In this document: in pieces, positions 1-13,055 of the stretch
Position numbering within the stretch: the stretch's first letter is position 1
Layout of the letters: the number at the start of each line of letters is the position of its first letter
From: Limnoperna fortunei
Taxonomy: Eukaryota; Mollusca; Bivalvia; Mytilida; Modiolidae
Direction: 5' to 3'
Assembly (NCBI GenBank): GCA_944474755.1
Contig: OX104112.1
Span: 66,822,433 to 66,886,432, forward strand
DNA: 64,000 nucleotides
Notes under the pieces: model-generated
Told to the model about the DNA's origin: nothing
Seen by the model: the letters and a program-made list of their open reading frames with translations, nothing else
Databases searched by the model: none
Position numbers and translations under genes: made by a program

Positions 1-636
1 ATCCCCACTTCGAGAGGGTTTCTCTTTTCGCTAATGGAAACGAGCTGAGTAGTTATTTTGTTTCAGCACTGGGGACCATCAAAATGTGGTAATAGTTGAC
101 ATTTAATATCTCTTTTATGTTTAAATATTGATAAAACTCCAAACGTATTACACAATCAATCTGATGATACCAATGAAGTTGTCTTATACATTGATCTAAA
201 GATATTTACAAAAAAGTAACGTTGTCATGGGGCCAAAAAAGATTTCTAAAATAATGAAATACTGATAACATAATTTGAAATTTGGAATCTAAATCAATGT
301 TTGCTAAACCACTCAATTACCGTTAACGCACACATTTATTATATACGTCGCGTCTAAATAACAATATGATTCTGATAAAAACGTGTCGTTTCGGTTGCAG
401 GGTATTATTTATCTAAAGGATTTATCTTTACATTTGTACCTGTAAATTTTTTAAATTACATCCTTTTCTTACTAAAATGTTGATATTATTGGCTAAAATA
501 TTCTTTCCACTAGCGGTAGGGAGTTTTATATATACGCAGTTTTGGAAAAAAAATTATTCCACTAATGTATATATCACATGTCGTGTATAATAAATAAAGA
601 TACAAGTTTTTTGAAGAAAAACAGAAATATTTTGTA

Positions 637-650
637 TACTCTAAAACGAC
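637..650 (+). promoter_or_regulatory. decayed core promoter of cGLR copy 1
   Basis: This segment aligns with the TATA-containing promoter of copies 3 and 4, but here the TATAAAA has become CTAAAA while the following CGACTT is kept. Upstream sequence from about 310 onward also aligns with the promoter flanks at 26680, 27300, 45770 and 48355. It probably no longer works as a strong promoter. Confidence 0.45.
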
Positions 651-713
651 TTTATAAAATCATTGAATTCGATTACCAACATTAACGGACACATAGAAGA
701 TGACATAAAAGCG

Positions 714-762
714 ATGTTTACAGATATTCCGCTTTATTAAGTGGCTATGAAAATACATGGAG
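714..762 (+). pseudogene. exon 1 of cGLR copy 1 (pseudogene)
   Basis: This is a 49-nt segment that begins with ATG and ends at a G just before GTACT, matching the first coding exon of the intact copies in length, splice phase and wording (D-I-P-L-Y ... A-M-K-I-x-G). A TAA at 738-740 replaces the codon after the conserved Tyr, so the exon is broken. The intron would run from 763 to 1826. Recognised only by comparison with the other copies; too short for gene finders. Confidence 0.7.
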
Positions 763-1826
763 GTACTAAAAATATAGTTAGGTTATGAAAATTGACTGAT
801 TTTCTAAATTTATAAATGAATACAACAGCATTCAAAAAATGATTTATATATATTCTAGTAAATTTGTTTTATATGACCTATCCACGTGGCACTTTTGGGC
901 TTCTCCATGTTACTCCCTTGTGTGATTGTATAGAAACGTTAAAATATCTACATTTTTCGATAAAAATATTTGTTTAAAGGTTTCTTAATAACTTCTCAAA
1001 AGAACCCAACTTGGAAGTGTTATAATTTCAAATGTACTCTACTAGTTACTTATTCATTGACTATTGTAATCATCCGCATGTGTGTGATCTGTGTTCTTGT
1101 TTAGAACGACAGTTTTCACTGGTACAAAAAATAATTTGCAAAAATAACAAATAAAGCTTCTATAAAAATAAGTGTAATACACGGTTGAAGCGCTTAAGGT
1201 TTTGGCAAATTACAAAACAATGTGTTTATATGAGGAATATATTCCTTGACAGTAATAGCACGTCATGTTTTATTTTGAACAAATTTGAAATATAATTCGT
1301 TGGGTTTGTATTATTTATATTTGAAACTTAAAACTAGAATACAAACTTGTAAAAGTAAGATTTGTGATTAAATATAGAAAAAAATAATGTTACTTTCCAA
1401 CATAGTAAAATTTTAAAAAATTAAAAATACGTCTCTTTAATCATATACATTTGCAATAAGTACAAATAAGTCAAATGGGATTTTAGTTGACTGTATTTAC
1501 ATACCAGTTGAATCGATTTCATATTTTTAAATTAACCTCGTCGATAGATACATATTAAAAGATTTATTTTTTATTCAAGTTTTTAAAATCATTGTTACAA
1601 CGTTCTCTATTGGTGCGCAGTGTTAACTCGTTAACTTTTTTGCGAATCTTTTTTCGGTAAAAACAAGCTCTGCTAAATATTATTTTACCGAGATGTCAGC
1701 CATTACAAAGCCAGAGACTAAGTAATTCTAAGAATTAGTGCAAAAGCAAAATTTATTTCAAACACTTCATAGCATAGTGTTATACTACTTTAATTAAACC
1801 ATTATTTATAATATACTTCTATCTAG

Positions 1827-2685
1827 GTTCAAACATGCACACATGTCTAAAACTCGTGAGATTTACGAGATCGGGAACATTATCTTTGGTAATGAGGTGT
1901 AATAGAACAAAAAGGTATAGTCAATTTAAACCATTAAAGAGAATAAATATTCACAGCGGAACCAAAGCAGAAGGTTTGGATTTACCTGGAAATGACGAGG
2001 ATATAATGTTTCCTTTGGAAAATTTGCGGGTTTACACTTTTGATTTCCCAAATATTGTTCCGAGTTATCAAAAAGAACTTACTTACGCAAACACACTTGA
2101 TGCAACTTAATTTAACTGTTATAGCAGAAAATATAGGTATTTGTAAAATTTCAGTTTTTGTGTCAAATGTTGTTAGCCCTTCTGTTGCACATTATTTAAA
2201 GCCAGGAAATATTTATAGACATGGACCCTGTTTAACAGTACATGGATATGCAGCTGATATGGATGTAGCTTTTTATCTGCCTTCCTTTGAATGGCCTTTA
2301 GTCGAATAATAATGGCCGTTACGCAAACAAATGCAAAACTGGCAACCACAAGACCTAATTCAAACTAAAAGAGGGGTGTTTTTTGTCCCCGTTGGATATG
2401 CAGCAAGTAGCGACAGTGATACAGACTGGAGAATATCATTTTCCAAAGCAGAAAAGAGACTTTTATTTTCATTCGATTATGTACAGATGTTTACGTATGG
2501 TTTACTAAAATTATTTTTGAAAGAAGTCATTACCATTTTTCTGTTCAATTTAGGAACGCTCATCTATATTATGAGTACCAAACAATTTTATGTTATTTTT
2601 GGGTATGCTTTGTAAGATCATTTTCTTGTGTTGAAAACAATATCTGAAATAATGAAATTATTTCATAAATATCATTTTTGCATGA
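1827..2685 (+). pseudogene. cGLR copy 1, truncated Mab-21/cGAS-like nucleotidyltransferase pseudogene
   Basis: Sequence after the acceptor TCTAG at 1822-1826 aligns with exon 2 of the intact copies. The nucleotidyltransferase core is visible (GTKAEGLDL, then GNDEDIMF), with the usual GS changed to GT and the Ser before the first acidic residue changed to Asn. The reading frame is lost near the start, a deletion around 2105 causes a shift, further stops occur near 2310 and 2370, and the WRISFSKAEKRL block is still readable at about 2430. Homology ends near 2685, so the C-terminal half is missing. It cannot encode a working enzyme. Confidence 0.88.
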
Positions 2686-2689
2686 ACGT

Positions 2690-3190
2690 CAACTATTTAT
2701 GATTTCCTTTTTGAATAGACGAAAAAGATAGGTTAAAAAACTTATCTTGAAACAAAATTCGTCAGATGTTTTGAAAACTCTGTTTGTGACATATTTAATA
2801 ATCTTATACTAGATGGATAACAAAGAAGCATTTGCAATATTAAAGTACTACGCGCTTGATAGTTTATGAAACGAAAACTCAAAGTTGTGACGGCAAAAAT
2901 GCGAAAAGCAGAATTGATTTTTATCTTACGCTAACATGTTGGCATCTTTAACTCAGAAATACATGTATTTATATACAAGCACGTTTAGCAGTTTATTCTT
3001 TATTTGAAATGTTATTCTTATAAATTCATGTGACACAATGAAATGATGAATATAGAATATATTAAAGATGTTTTCGCTTTGTCGTATATCTTATTTAGTA
3101 TTATACCCGGAATTCTAAGGACACCAGAAAGAAAACTTTGATCAAACCGCGGCAGATGATCCTTTAAAGCGTTTATAAAAAATAATAAAA
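2690..3190. other. no gene seen
   Basis: AT-rich sequence beyond the broken end of copy 1. I see no coding region, RNA gene or clear repeat. Confidence 0.5.
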
Positions 3191-3195
3191 AGAAA

Positions 3196-3262
3196 CTCGA
3201 CCACAGTGGTTAAGGTAGCAGTAATCTACTATTTATCACCGAAGTTGTCTGTTCGACCCTTT
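3196..3262 (+). repeat. degenerate tRNA-derived SINE head
   Basis: A box-A-like TGGTTAAGGTAG and a box-B-like GTTCGACCC are spaced as in the fuller SINE at 4435. The body and tail are not recognisable, so this is a head fragment only. The stretch from here to 4435 shows nothing else convincing. Confidence 0.45.
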
Positions 3263-4434
3263 CATCGAAAGGATGTGCCTGACTCATTCATAAATTTGCA
3301 AAGAGTACACCAATTTTAAATAAGGTGACACTTTGTTGTGATGTGTATATTCCCTCACAAATGCATTAGTTATAGATTGGGCGAATTTCTATTTATAGCA
3401 TTAATAACTTTAGACTAATTTAAGCCTTATGTTTAGGTAAAAAAAGCCTGAAAAGAGGCATTTTTATACTTCTAATATCTGCAAGTGAAATAAATTTTCA
3501 CATTTCGTACTATTTATTTCACTGACCGGAAGTTGAATAGATGGATTGAAGGGATCAGTCAAAATCAATCCTTCAGATCGATCCGACGGATTGATAAGTG
3601 ATTGCTGACGGATTTTTGGAATGCTGACTGATTGTTGCATTTTAAATCTCAAGTACTGTACATGTTGAATCCTCTGAAACCTTAGAAAGATTTACATACA
3701 GCATATTGAATTGTAGTTCCAGTATAACCTACATTAGGAGGCGGATTCAACGTTGCAGAAGAATAAATGACTTACAGTTTACTATCACTGAAAACGTTTT
3801 TTGTGGCACCCCCGATATCGTTTGATGTCGTACACAGAAAGATTCTGTTGTGAGACTTTTGTATTACTATTGACACAGTATTGCTATTGTACACCTTTCC
3901 GTCCGGGAATGTCCATTTATAATCTCAGCTTGGATTGCATATTGCCGAACATTGAACGGTCAGCGACTGGCCTTTCCCAAACTTATAATGCTATTTTAGT
4001 ATTCTATGTTCACTCAATAATCTTGCCATTCAATGGTTGTACTGACAGCAGTCGCACTACCACAAAGTCCTCCATTATATATTGGTAACTGACAATGAAA
4101 GTGCGTATAAAATTAACGAGCCCGTTTAATTGATTCTTTTATCTACTGATGACAGTTTCAAAATCTTAAATTAAAAAAAAAACAGTAATTCCTTTTATTA
4201 CTATCTATCCTTAAAACTATTGTTTTGCCAAAAAAGGAAAATAAATAAAGTGTTACACAAATTGCGAAAATACAAATTATATAGCTTTCACAAAATAAAC
4301 ATCAGAAGTTTGCCTGTGAGAACTAGTAGCAGTACTGACATACGCGGTATAAATCCTTGATACATATGTCGGCCCTTCCGACAGTTTATGTTATTGTTAT
4401 GTATTTGTTATATAGTAACGTAAGGTAATATTCT

Positions 4435-4670
4435 GGGACCTCTGTGGCCGAGAGGTTAAGGTAGTTCATCTACTTTTAATCACGTGGTCTATCAACACTG
4501 AGGTTGCGCGTTCGAGTCTCACTTAATTGACATGGATTGCCAGTTTTCCTACCGAAAGTTTTCTGCGCGTGCTCCGGCTTTTTCCTACAATACAAACTGG
4601 ACGCCATGATGTAGGTGAAGAATTGCTGAAGGCGTCCTTAAACACCATTCGAACAAATAAACAATTCATA
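4435..4670 (+). repeat. tRNA-derived SINE, full-length-like copy
   Basis: The element starts with a tRNA-like head (TGGCCGAGAGGTTAAGGTAG as box A, GCGTTCGAGTCTC as box B), followed by a conserved body (CAGTTTTCCTACCG ... TGCTCCGGCTTTTTCC ... AAACTGGACGCCAT) and a tail with TTAAACACCATTCGAAC. The same family occurs on the - strand at 34858, 47630, 54584 and 62868. The layout fits the V-SINE-type elements common in molluscs. RNA polymerase III would read it from the box A side. Confidence 0.8.
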
Positions 4671-5104
4671 GTATTCTATAACAAATGTAATTTCAAAGTA
4701 CTCTGGAACATGTAGTTGTACACGTTCATTTTTGATTTAGTGTCGGCTTAATTAAAAAAAGAATTGTTCTTTGGCAAATCGGAAGGCTTTACTGTTTACG
4801 TGAATTTTAAAGGACGGAACAAATTCTACAAGCCTTACACCCGAGATAATCAAAATGTTCACTACAAAGTGTATTTCGGAGTCTTGAATTTGTTTTTATG
4901 CACCCTAACGAGATCAATCAACTGATCCCCAGTTGTCTTATATAATTTCCTTTACAGGCCGGACATGTTGCCCGGATTTAAATGTTATGCTTGTTACTTC
5001 ATCAGTGTAATCGCAAGTTCCACATCACGGATCGCCACATTTTTAACCCTTTAATCTTCCAGGAAGACAAATCTAGCTTTAGTAAATAGTTTTTTGTCAG
5101 GTTA

Positions 5105-6310
5105 CATGGTTCCTATGTCAAATCAGCATGATATTGTAAAAGACACAGATGAATTTTGTCGTAGACTAACACTACGAGAATTTTTCGACAAAAGCAGTTT
5201 TTATGAAGAATCAATTATGAAAAAACAAGAAAATATTAAATCCCCGACCCAACCGAGATAAAGATTTAGATACATGTAACTATATTGACTGCTTGATAAG
5301 ATCCGCAGGATCAAACAATACTGTCAAATAAAATATATCTATAAGAGAATAAAGAGCACTTAGAAATATACAGCTAGACCACGAAATAATTATAAAAGAA
5401 GCAGGCAAAGGTGGTGCAATTGTAATAATGCATAAAGACTATTATAAAGAACTGGTCATTGATCAATTAAATGATGCTAATTTTTATTCAAAGATCGACT
5501 TAAAAATAAATAAAGCATCCATCTTAAAGATAAAGAAATTTATAACTAAATGTGATAAGGATTTAACAAAAAATTAAGCTGATTACCTAACCAACTTCAA
5601 AATAAAATTAAGCTATTTTAATGGACTTTCAAAAGTCCATAAATCAAAAGATATTCAGAGTCCAATCAAGTGACAGAGCACAACATAACTACAAATTCAA
5701 AACCTAGAGATTTTAAACTTCGACCCATTATAGCAGGTCCTTCATCTAGTACTGAAAGATTGAGTATTTTATTAGACATTATACTAAAACCATTATGTAA
5801 AATGGTTCCACGTTTTATTAGAGATGATCAAGATTTTTTAAACTATATTCCTGCCAGTGTCAACGGAGATACCATTGTAGTAATTTTTGATGTAACTAGT
5901 TTATACCCTTATATCCCTCATGAACTCGGAATCAAAGCAGTGGAATTTTGGATTGACAAACCTCCAGAGAAACTCGTATCACGATTTCCTTAAGAATTTA
6001 TATTGCAAGACCTTAAAATTATCCTTGAAAATAGCACATTCTTTTTTGATGACCAATGCCTTATACAAATTAAAGGAACTGCAAAGGGCACCAAGGTTGC
6101 TCCCAGGTACGCAACATTGGTCATCGTATATTTAGAAGATCAATTATATAAAAATATATAGACCTCTTACAACAAAGAATTTAGCATCTACGTCAATGAA
6201 AATTGGAAACGTTTTTTGACGACTGCTTCATCTTTTTGGAATAAAAGTATGGATGATCGTAACTAATTTTATGTCTCCATCAACTCTTCGCATGAATCCA
6301 TTAAATTCAC
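5105..6310 (+). mobile_element. Penelope-like retroelement, reverse transcriptase relic
   Basis: Conceptual translation across several frames gives typical Penelope-like RT blocks: an N-terminal segment with KGGAIVIM, SYFNGLSKVHK, then RDFKLRPIIAGPSSSTERLS at 5691-5750, VTSLYPYIPHELG, GTAKGTKVAP and a later WKRF with WNKSMDD near 6245. At least four frameshifts or stops break it (for example 5576, 5671 region, 5991). The normal Met in the GTAMGTK motif is Lys. No terminal repeat or GIY-YIG endonuclease was found, so this is a dead internal fragment. Confidence 0.82.
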
Positions 6311-6319
6311 TATGTAATA

Positions 6320-6480
6320 TTTTTCCTATTGTTTAATTTCCGTTCATTTTGTTTTTGTTTTTGGTTTTTGTGTTGCGCTGTGTATGTTTGTCTATATCAA
6401 GATTTGTAACGGTCCCTTGACTTTTGGTCCAAGTAGTTATATCTGTGTTCTTTGCTATTTTTCTTACCGGCTTTCTTGAC
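6320..6480 (+). repeat. dispersed repeat shared with 10680-10800
   Basis: The stretch TTGCGCTGTGT ... CTTGACTTTTGG ... TTCTTTGCTATTTTTCT appears here and again at about 10710-10780 in the same order. It follows the RT relic here and a TAA microsatellite there. It may be the untranslated end of a retroelement, but the family is not identified. Confidence 0.5.
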
Positions 6481-6609
6481 TTTTATAATATTACTCTCAA
6501 TCGTTCTGTCAAAATTGCAATAATAAGATTGTGTGAATGTGGTTGATACTGCCAAAGCACAATATCGATGCCAGGAAAACATGCAGAAGAATTGGAACAA
6601 AAGCTTCTG

Positions 6610-7880
6610 TTGTATGAGCCAAACATGATTCCATTTCTACATAATGCTATTCTCTATTGTTGATATTTTCGCCATGTTACAAGAAAGTGTCAGTGTGTTG
6701 TTAGTCTGAATATAATTAGGAGGTATTGTTAAGACGATGGACAAAACACAATCTGAAACGCTCGTATTTTATTTTTTAACAAATATTTCCAAGTAAATGA
6801 AAGCAAGGTTAAAATGAGACATTTTTTTTTAATTTACATATTATCACTGTAAATGGTAAGATTTTTTATTTAGTACGTAAAATATTTAACATAAAGTTTT
6901 ATAATATGATGTCGAATTAAACTTACCATTTGTCAAGCAGACGACGACATTATAGAATATTCATTCTGGTTTAGTAATCATCTACAATAAATAACGACAA
7001 AATCATAATAGCCTCTACTACACATGCTCAAAGACCACACAAATTGTCATCCTTGATTTACGGCAATATAAAAAATTTACACTCTAAAAATAAATTAAAA
7101 GACAACATCTAGTTTAAACTAAAAAAATAAGATTTAAGGTATCAAGCTAAATTGTTTTCCATTTATGCGTTTAGTATCGATAGTGCAAATAAATAAATGA
7201 AGCGGGAATGTAGAATATAAAATTAATTGGTTCTTTGCTTAACGCCATAGAATGTACTAACAGACCCACAATTTTGAATGCTATAATAAAGTACAAAATG
7301 ATGTAAGGGAAGATATAGGGGTTAAGCCGTTTTTAGAAGTAACCATGACTCCGCCCATTTTAGAAATATACAGAAAGGGTCTATTGTGTTGTACTCTCCA
7401 AACACGATACACACGATGGTCCGCTGTTATGTGCTACCCGAGGGCGCTCGGCGCTGCTCTTCGGGTCAAGTACTAACAGACAAACACATATATGCTATAT
7501 ATATATATACAAACTCCTTATAAATAAATCTTTCATTGCATTCCGCCAGAATAAATATATACTAATACTATGTCAGATAAACCGTACATAGCATGTTGGA
7601 CTGTATAGACTGCATAGTGTTCTGTATGTTTTAAATATATTTGATAAAGCGTATTTTTCGTTGATGACAAAGCTTCAATCAAATTAAAAGTTTTCCGTTT
7701 ACAATAAAGACAATTTTAAGCATAGGTAAAAGAATTGTTGATACTTCTAATTCGTTCCAGTACGTATTCATACTTATTGTACATTTTTAGTTTATCAAAT
7801 ACCGTTGGTGTACATTATTTAAAATAAAGCGGGAATTTACAAAAATCATTATTACTGCAACACCGCGGTTAAAACTTGCA
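6610..7880. other. no gene seen
   Basis: AT-rich sequence with a short TA run at about 7494-7510. The moderately GC-rich stretch at 7410-7475 has no usable reading frame. Nothing else supportable. Confidence 0.4.
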
Positions 7881-7889
7881 TTTAGTTGA

Positions 7890-8180
7890 TTATTATGAAC
7901 ATTTTTAATATCAATACACTGTCATTATAATGGTTAATATCGTAACACTTTCTTGACAATGGTTAATATTGATACACTTTCATGACAAATGTGAACATTG
8001 ATGCTCTGTGATTACAACTGTTAGCATCGATTCTCTTTCATGACGATAATTGACATGATATTGCAAATATTGATTCTCTTTCGTGAAGTTTATTATCATT
8101 CATACACTATCACCACACAATATTACATCGATACACTATCATGACACATGTTAACATTAGCACTCTTTAATGACACATGC
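7890..8180 (+). repeat. diverged tandem repeat, about 35-40 bp unit
   Basis: Imperfect copies of a unit like ATTGATACACTTTCATGACAA followed by a TGTTAACAT-like block recur at least seven times with drift in length and sequence. It is an old minisatellite rather than a gene. Confidence 0.65.
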
Positions 8181-8529
8181 AATCACTTTTATTCAATCGA
8201 ATAAAAGACATCGTTGATTTTAATAAGTGAAATGTATACCCTGTAACGAAGGTCACAATAAAGTAATGTTTAGTTACAAGTTTTTGGCACAAAAATATTT
8301 TTATTGGTGATTATGAAATATTGTATATAACTATAATACAGGCGTAATTCTCCATAATTGCAAACAATCGTGACATCAGGAAGCACTAAAAAGGAAGAAA
8401 ATTTTATAAAGAAATAATTTAAATATACAAAGTCAGGACAATTGCTGTAGTTGCTTTATTTTTGGTTGTTAATTCGAACGTTTACCGATTAATATGACAA
8501 GTAAATTACGACAAATAATAAATGTTAGA

Positions 8530-10520
8530 TCCCGCACTGTTTCAAAATGAATTTTTGAAATCGCTTAAAGTTTGAATTAAAAACTAATTTAACAATACTT
8601 CTATTTCCTTCAAGGAGAACTATTACCAGGTAGTTTCATAGACTATTAGCAGGATAATAGTTCTTTGATTTTTACCGCGTTTTTCATGTTTGGCTTATTG
8701 TAATAAAAATGTATATGAATTACGTTGATGGTATTGTGTGGGGTTTTGTATATTAGAATTTCACATTTACGTTTAATGCGTTTCAACGAAGTTTGAAATT
8801 TATTATTATTTTATCTTGACTTGTACATACCATCATTTTAAAATTATCTTATTTCAACATTAATTCTGTCAAACTGTTATCAAACAGCTCCTCTGAATAT
8901 ATCGGTGGTAATTGTTTATCAACACTGCGTTATACCAACCTGCATACTAGTCAAGATATCTCATATTGATACACATTCTATATCTGTAATGCATGTATGA
9001 CAGTCCGGCTAACAGGTATTAATGTTACAAATGTTTAACTTGTAATCAATGATTGATCACTGCTGTGCTTTAAATAAGGTATTTTTATCCTAATCAACGA
9101 AGAAGCCGATCAACGTATAACGTCTGCAAAAATAAACAAACAAAAAAAGCGGCGGTGAAAGACTGAAAATGTACAGGTTTGGGAAGGACGATCTCAATAA
9201 ATTTCGTAAGAATTCTTTACATTACAACGTGGCGGGGTATCATTTAAATGTTCCACTTATGCCCTATTTTTCTTCTTGTTATAATTTTGAAGTCAAGACA
9301 GTCAGTATAATAATTATAATAATGTTCGGGTCGTGCACTATGTCTTCCACCCTGGCCACTATTTTGGCATAGTGAATGCTAAACACAACATTATTATATA
9401 AATGCAATTATGTATTTGTCCTATTAAGTGGAAACGCGCGTATCTGGAATTAAATTGTACGATCTTGGTATATTTGATGCCATTTTATTCAAATAAATTG
9501 TAATAGTGCTCGCTGGACGTTGTTCCCCACTGTCTGTGTTTTGTATAATGTTAAAATATGTTCGTTTTGATGTTTGAAACTACATGCATTTGAATGATTG
9601 GAGACAACCATGTAAAGAGACAAAATATATGTAAGAACAAACAAATATTGCAGAAAACGCGAAAGAGGAAGAACGTAGATAAACTCTACTGATAAAATGA
9701 AATGAGTCACAATGTTTTTTAAACAAACACTTCCTTCTTTAAAAAATTACACATATAACGATTTGTTTTAAATAACAGGGAAATAGACATACAAGTCATA
9801 CATACGTCCTTATCTATAGTATTACATGTAAATACCCGTATGTTAAGTCAATATGTAAATGTTTTAAATTTTGAAATAACCAGTTTGAAAAACATGTTTA
9901 AGTATCAGAATTAACGAAACATAACTGAGTATATCGACATTCTTTATTTAACATTTATTTCTTGAGTTTAATATAATAAAGCTGATTTTGAATAAAAGGA
10001 TAAAATCTTTAGTAAGAAGTAATTTGTCACACCCTTGGATTAGCCAGGACCAAGTATTGATCATACGAACAAGGTAATTCAACCAGTTCTGTTTAGTTCA
10101 CAGTGATAAAAATCACGATGATGACAATAATAATGATGATAATAATAACTATTATAAACTGTCGTAAAAAATTTATGTAATAACTACTATAAGAAGTCGT
10201 CGACATTGTTTTACTGTTTCTATTATGATACCATGATCTAAGTTAAATCTTCACATTTGAGCAAGATGTTGCATACCTAAGGTTTTTACAAAGGTCGAAT
10301 AGTTTTGTGTATAAACATTTGCAGTTTAGATTCTATATGGACTTGTCCAATACGTCCATTAAAGATCAAAGATACTATTGTAAAAAGAAGACACGATTCC
10401 CACATTCCATATTGCTTTAATAATGATTTATGTTGAATGTTTTGTGCAAACATACATTATAAGTTGTAAAAGGCAAAGCAGACTTTCAGTGATATAAATG
10501 TTTGCAAAATCGTAAGTAAA
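8530..10520. repeat. segmental duplication, copy A (partner 36810-37935 plus 43575-44615)
   Basis: Long collinear similarity: for example GGAGAACTATTACCAGGTA at 8612 and 36901, GCAATTATGTATTTGTCC at 9402 and 37912, AACGCGAAAGAGGAAGAAC at 9657 and 43771, TTCACAGTGATAAA at 10098 and 44206. Copy A is continuous; the partner is interrupted between 37935 and 43575. Both precede a cGLR unit (copy 2 here, copy 4 there), so this is the upstream flank of the duplicated gene unit. No coding function is seen; short reading frames here are not conserved in the partner. Confidence 0.85.
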
Positions 10521-10522
10521 GC

Positions 10523-10600
<78 letters not shown>

Positions 10601-10616
10601 TATTATTATTATTATA
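10523..10616. repeat. TAA/TTA microsatellite with inverted end
   Basis: About 26 AAT units run directly into five ATT units, so the end can fold on itself. The duplicated partner near 44615 has only a few such units, so the expansion occurred after duplication. Confidence 0.95.
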
Positions 10617-11519
10617 AATAATATAACATTCAACTTTTCCCCAGACTTGACAAATGAGAGCACCAATGGTGTTTATTGGGTTCGGGTTACTCTCTTTCTA
10701 TTTCTTTGAGTTGCGCTGTGTAACTGCCCTTGACTTTTGGCTGTTCTTGTTCGGTCTGTTTTCTTTGCTATTTTTCTAATACAACCACAGATGTAGCTAG
10801 GCTTTCATGCCACTGATGTTGAATGTCTGTAAAACGATAATTTGATGTACAATCTGGTTTCTTATGTAATAGTGCGTGAATCATGTCCAGTTTTTCCAAC
10901 GTTAAGTACAACTCTAAATATTCATAGCTACTGATTACTAATTGATAATGTAAGAAAACCTCCCTGGAATATAAATTGTGAGTTCAAATTTTAAATCGTA
11001 TTCCTTTTATCAGTTTATTATGGATACATTGAGTGTTGGGATGAGTACTTTGGGTTAATGGACATTTATTGTATGCTTGAAACTCAATAAGTAAAGAAAG
11101 AACAATGTAATACGTTGTAGGAATCTTTTTAAAAAGGAGGTGTTAATTTTTGTCTGTGGTTTTAATGGAACTCAGTATATATGTTCAACAATATTCTGGA
11201 CAATGATAAAAGTTTCAAAATCTCAGCTACAGATCAGCCCAGTGCGTTCCCTGATGGCGGAATGAATAAAAAAAGAGATTAATGATTTTAAACTACATGC
11301 AAACGAATGGTACTTAGTTGAAACAAAATCTCATTATTGCAGCAAAACTCTGAAGTTTGTCCTGTAGATTTTCTGAATATCATCCTTAAAATATTTTATA
11401 TCTCTATACAGGAAGTGTTGAAGAATTTTATCAGATGAAGACTTCATTCCACTTATAACTGTGACATTATTTGATAACAAAATAACGGATTTACTGCCGG
11501 AAAACCAGAATGTTTATGC

Positions 11520-11527
11520 TATAAAAA
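11520..11527 (+). promoter_or_regulatory. TATA box of cGLR copy 2
   Basis: CTATAAAAAGATTTAG lies 90 bp before the exon-1 ATG at 11610, the same place as the TATA boxes of copies 3 and 4. Upstream sequence from about 11400 aligns less well with the other modules than they do with each other. Confidence 0.55.
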
Positions 11528-11609
11528 GATTTAGTACGGTGAAGAAAAAAATTTATTGAATTTAATAACCAACAATTGCACTAACGTGGAAGAAGACATA
11601 CAAAAAACG

Positions 11610-11658
11610 ATGGATATTGATATTTCAACTTACCTAGAGGCTATGAAAATACGAGGAG
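11610..11658 (+). pseudogene. exon 1 of cGLR copy 2 (exon intact, gene dead)
   Basis: Forty-nine nt from ATG to the G before GTACGC encode MDIDISTYLEAMKIRG plus one base, closely matching exon 1 of copies 3 and 4. The exon itself is intact and phase 1. It would splice to the acceptor at 15763. The large exon downstream is broken, so the gene is annotated as a pseudogene. Confidence 0.75.
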
Positions 11659-12440
11659 GTACGCCTAATTATTTTTTGCTATTAGAAATTGACTTAATTT
11701 TCTATGGTCTAGTTTCAGCTTTTATTAGTCGCGACCAGTTTTAATAGCTTAATTACCCAGAATGAACCTGCAAACATGTAAATCATATACTTTTTTGCAA
11801 CATGTCGTTCTATTATTTTAACGCATTTGCAACGCCAGACACATAATTGTGCGGATTAGATAAATAATTGGATTAAGTCAATAACATTACAGTTTATAAG
11901 CTAAAACAATTCCAATTTTTAACAGAGTAAATAAGAAAAAATATCTTAAATTGATTTGCATGTAGGTATATATGTAAGCGCTAACACAGTCCTGAAAAAA
12001 TACTTCAGACGGACCAATATTAGTAGGAAAATATAATCGCAGTTAGTAATTTTCCTAATTAAATTATTAAAATAGTCCATGTATAAAAAAACTAGTCTAG
12101 GGAACAATTATTCTAGTAAACAAGAGAAGTTATACTATAACGATAAGGACTATTTTCATAATTTAGGAACAATAGTCTCAATTATCTTATAAAACGAATT
12201 TTATTTAAGGTACACATTATCACTTATAAGAGTAGACAAGTAGCATGTTAAATTATCAATTCAGTTTACATGAATTTTATTATGATAAAGCTTTTCATCT
12301 CTTCAAGCAATATATGTCATATACAAATTAAGATGTGCGGAAAAGATTATCATATATACATAATACATATTCGGACTATTATTAGGTATTCACACCATGT
12401 TACTTGTAATTATTATTGTCTCTCGCATAATATTTAGTCA

Positions 12441-13055
12441 AATATTCAATACAAAAACATCTTATTATTCAATACAATAGCACATCTCATTCATTACAAA
12501 ACACATCCTATCATTCAATACAAAAACATATATTATCATTCAATACAAACATCTTTATCATTCAATACTAAAACACATCTTATCATTCAAAACAAAAGCA
12601 CATCATATCATTCAATACAAAAGCACATCTTATCATTCAATACAAAACACATCTTATCATTCAATACAAAAGCACATCTTATCATTCAATGCAAAAACAC
12701 ATCTTATCATTCAATACAAAAACACATCCTATCATTCAATACAAAAACACATCTTATCATTCAATACAAAAACACATCTTATCATTCAATACAAAAACAC
12801 ATCTTATCATTCAATACAAAAACACATCTTATCATTTAATACAAAAACACATCTTATTATTCAATACAAACATCTTATCATTCAATACAAAAACGCATCT
12901 TATCATTCAATACAAAAACACATCTTTTCATTCAATACAAAAGCTCATCTTATTATTCAATACAAAAGCACATCTTTTCATTCAATAAAAAAGCACATCT
13001 TATCATTCAATGCAAAAGCACAACTTATCATTCAATACAAAAACACATCTTATTA
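12441..13055. repeat. 25-bp minisatellite, about 24 copies
   Basis: The unit CTTATCATTCAATACAAAAACACAT (25 nt, given here only as a label) repeats head to tail with occasional one-base length changes and T/C, C/T or G variants. It lies in the intron of copy 2. An apparent 99-aa reading frame at 12689-12988 is merely a translation of the repeat. Confidence 0.97.

Noticed and set aside
3464..3652. 62-codon - strand frame with repeated GATCNNTC-type wording
   Set aside because: No family, no conservation within the window, and length expected by chance.
4435..4520. functional tRNA gene
   Set aside because: Boxes A and B are present but the cloverleaf cannot be completed, and the same head recurs with a SINE body.
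9169..9372. 67-codon + strand frame in the duplicated flank
   Set aside because: Not kept in the sister segment, so no sign of selection.
10457..10666. 69-codon frame with a long run of Ile
   Set aside because: Translation of the AAT/ATT microsatellite.
12689..12988. 99-codon open frame
   Set aside because: It is a translation of the 25-bp minisatellite; rotating frames of the repeat lack stops.
12441..13055. CRISPR-like array
   Set aside because: Units are contiguous without unique spacers; it is a minisatellite in a eukaryotic intron.
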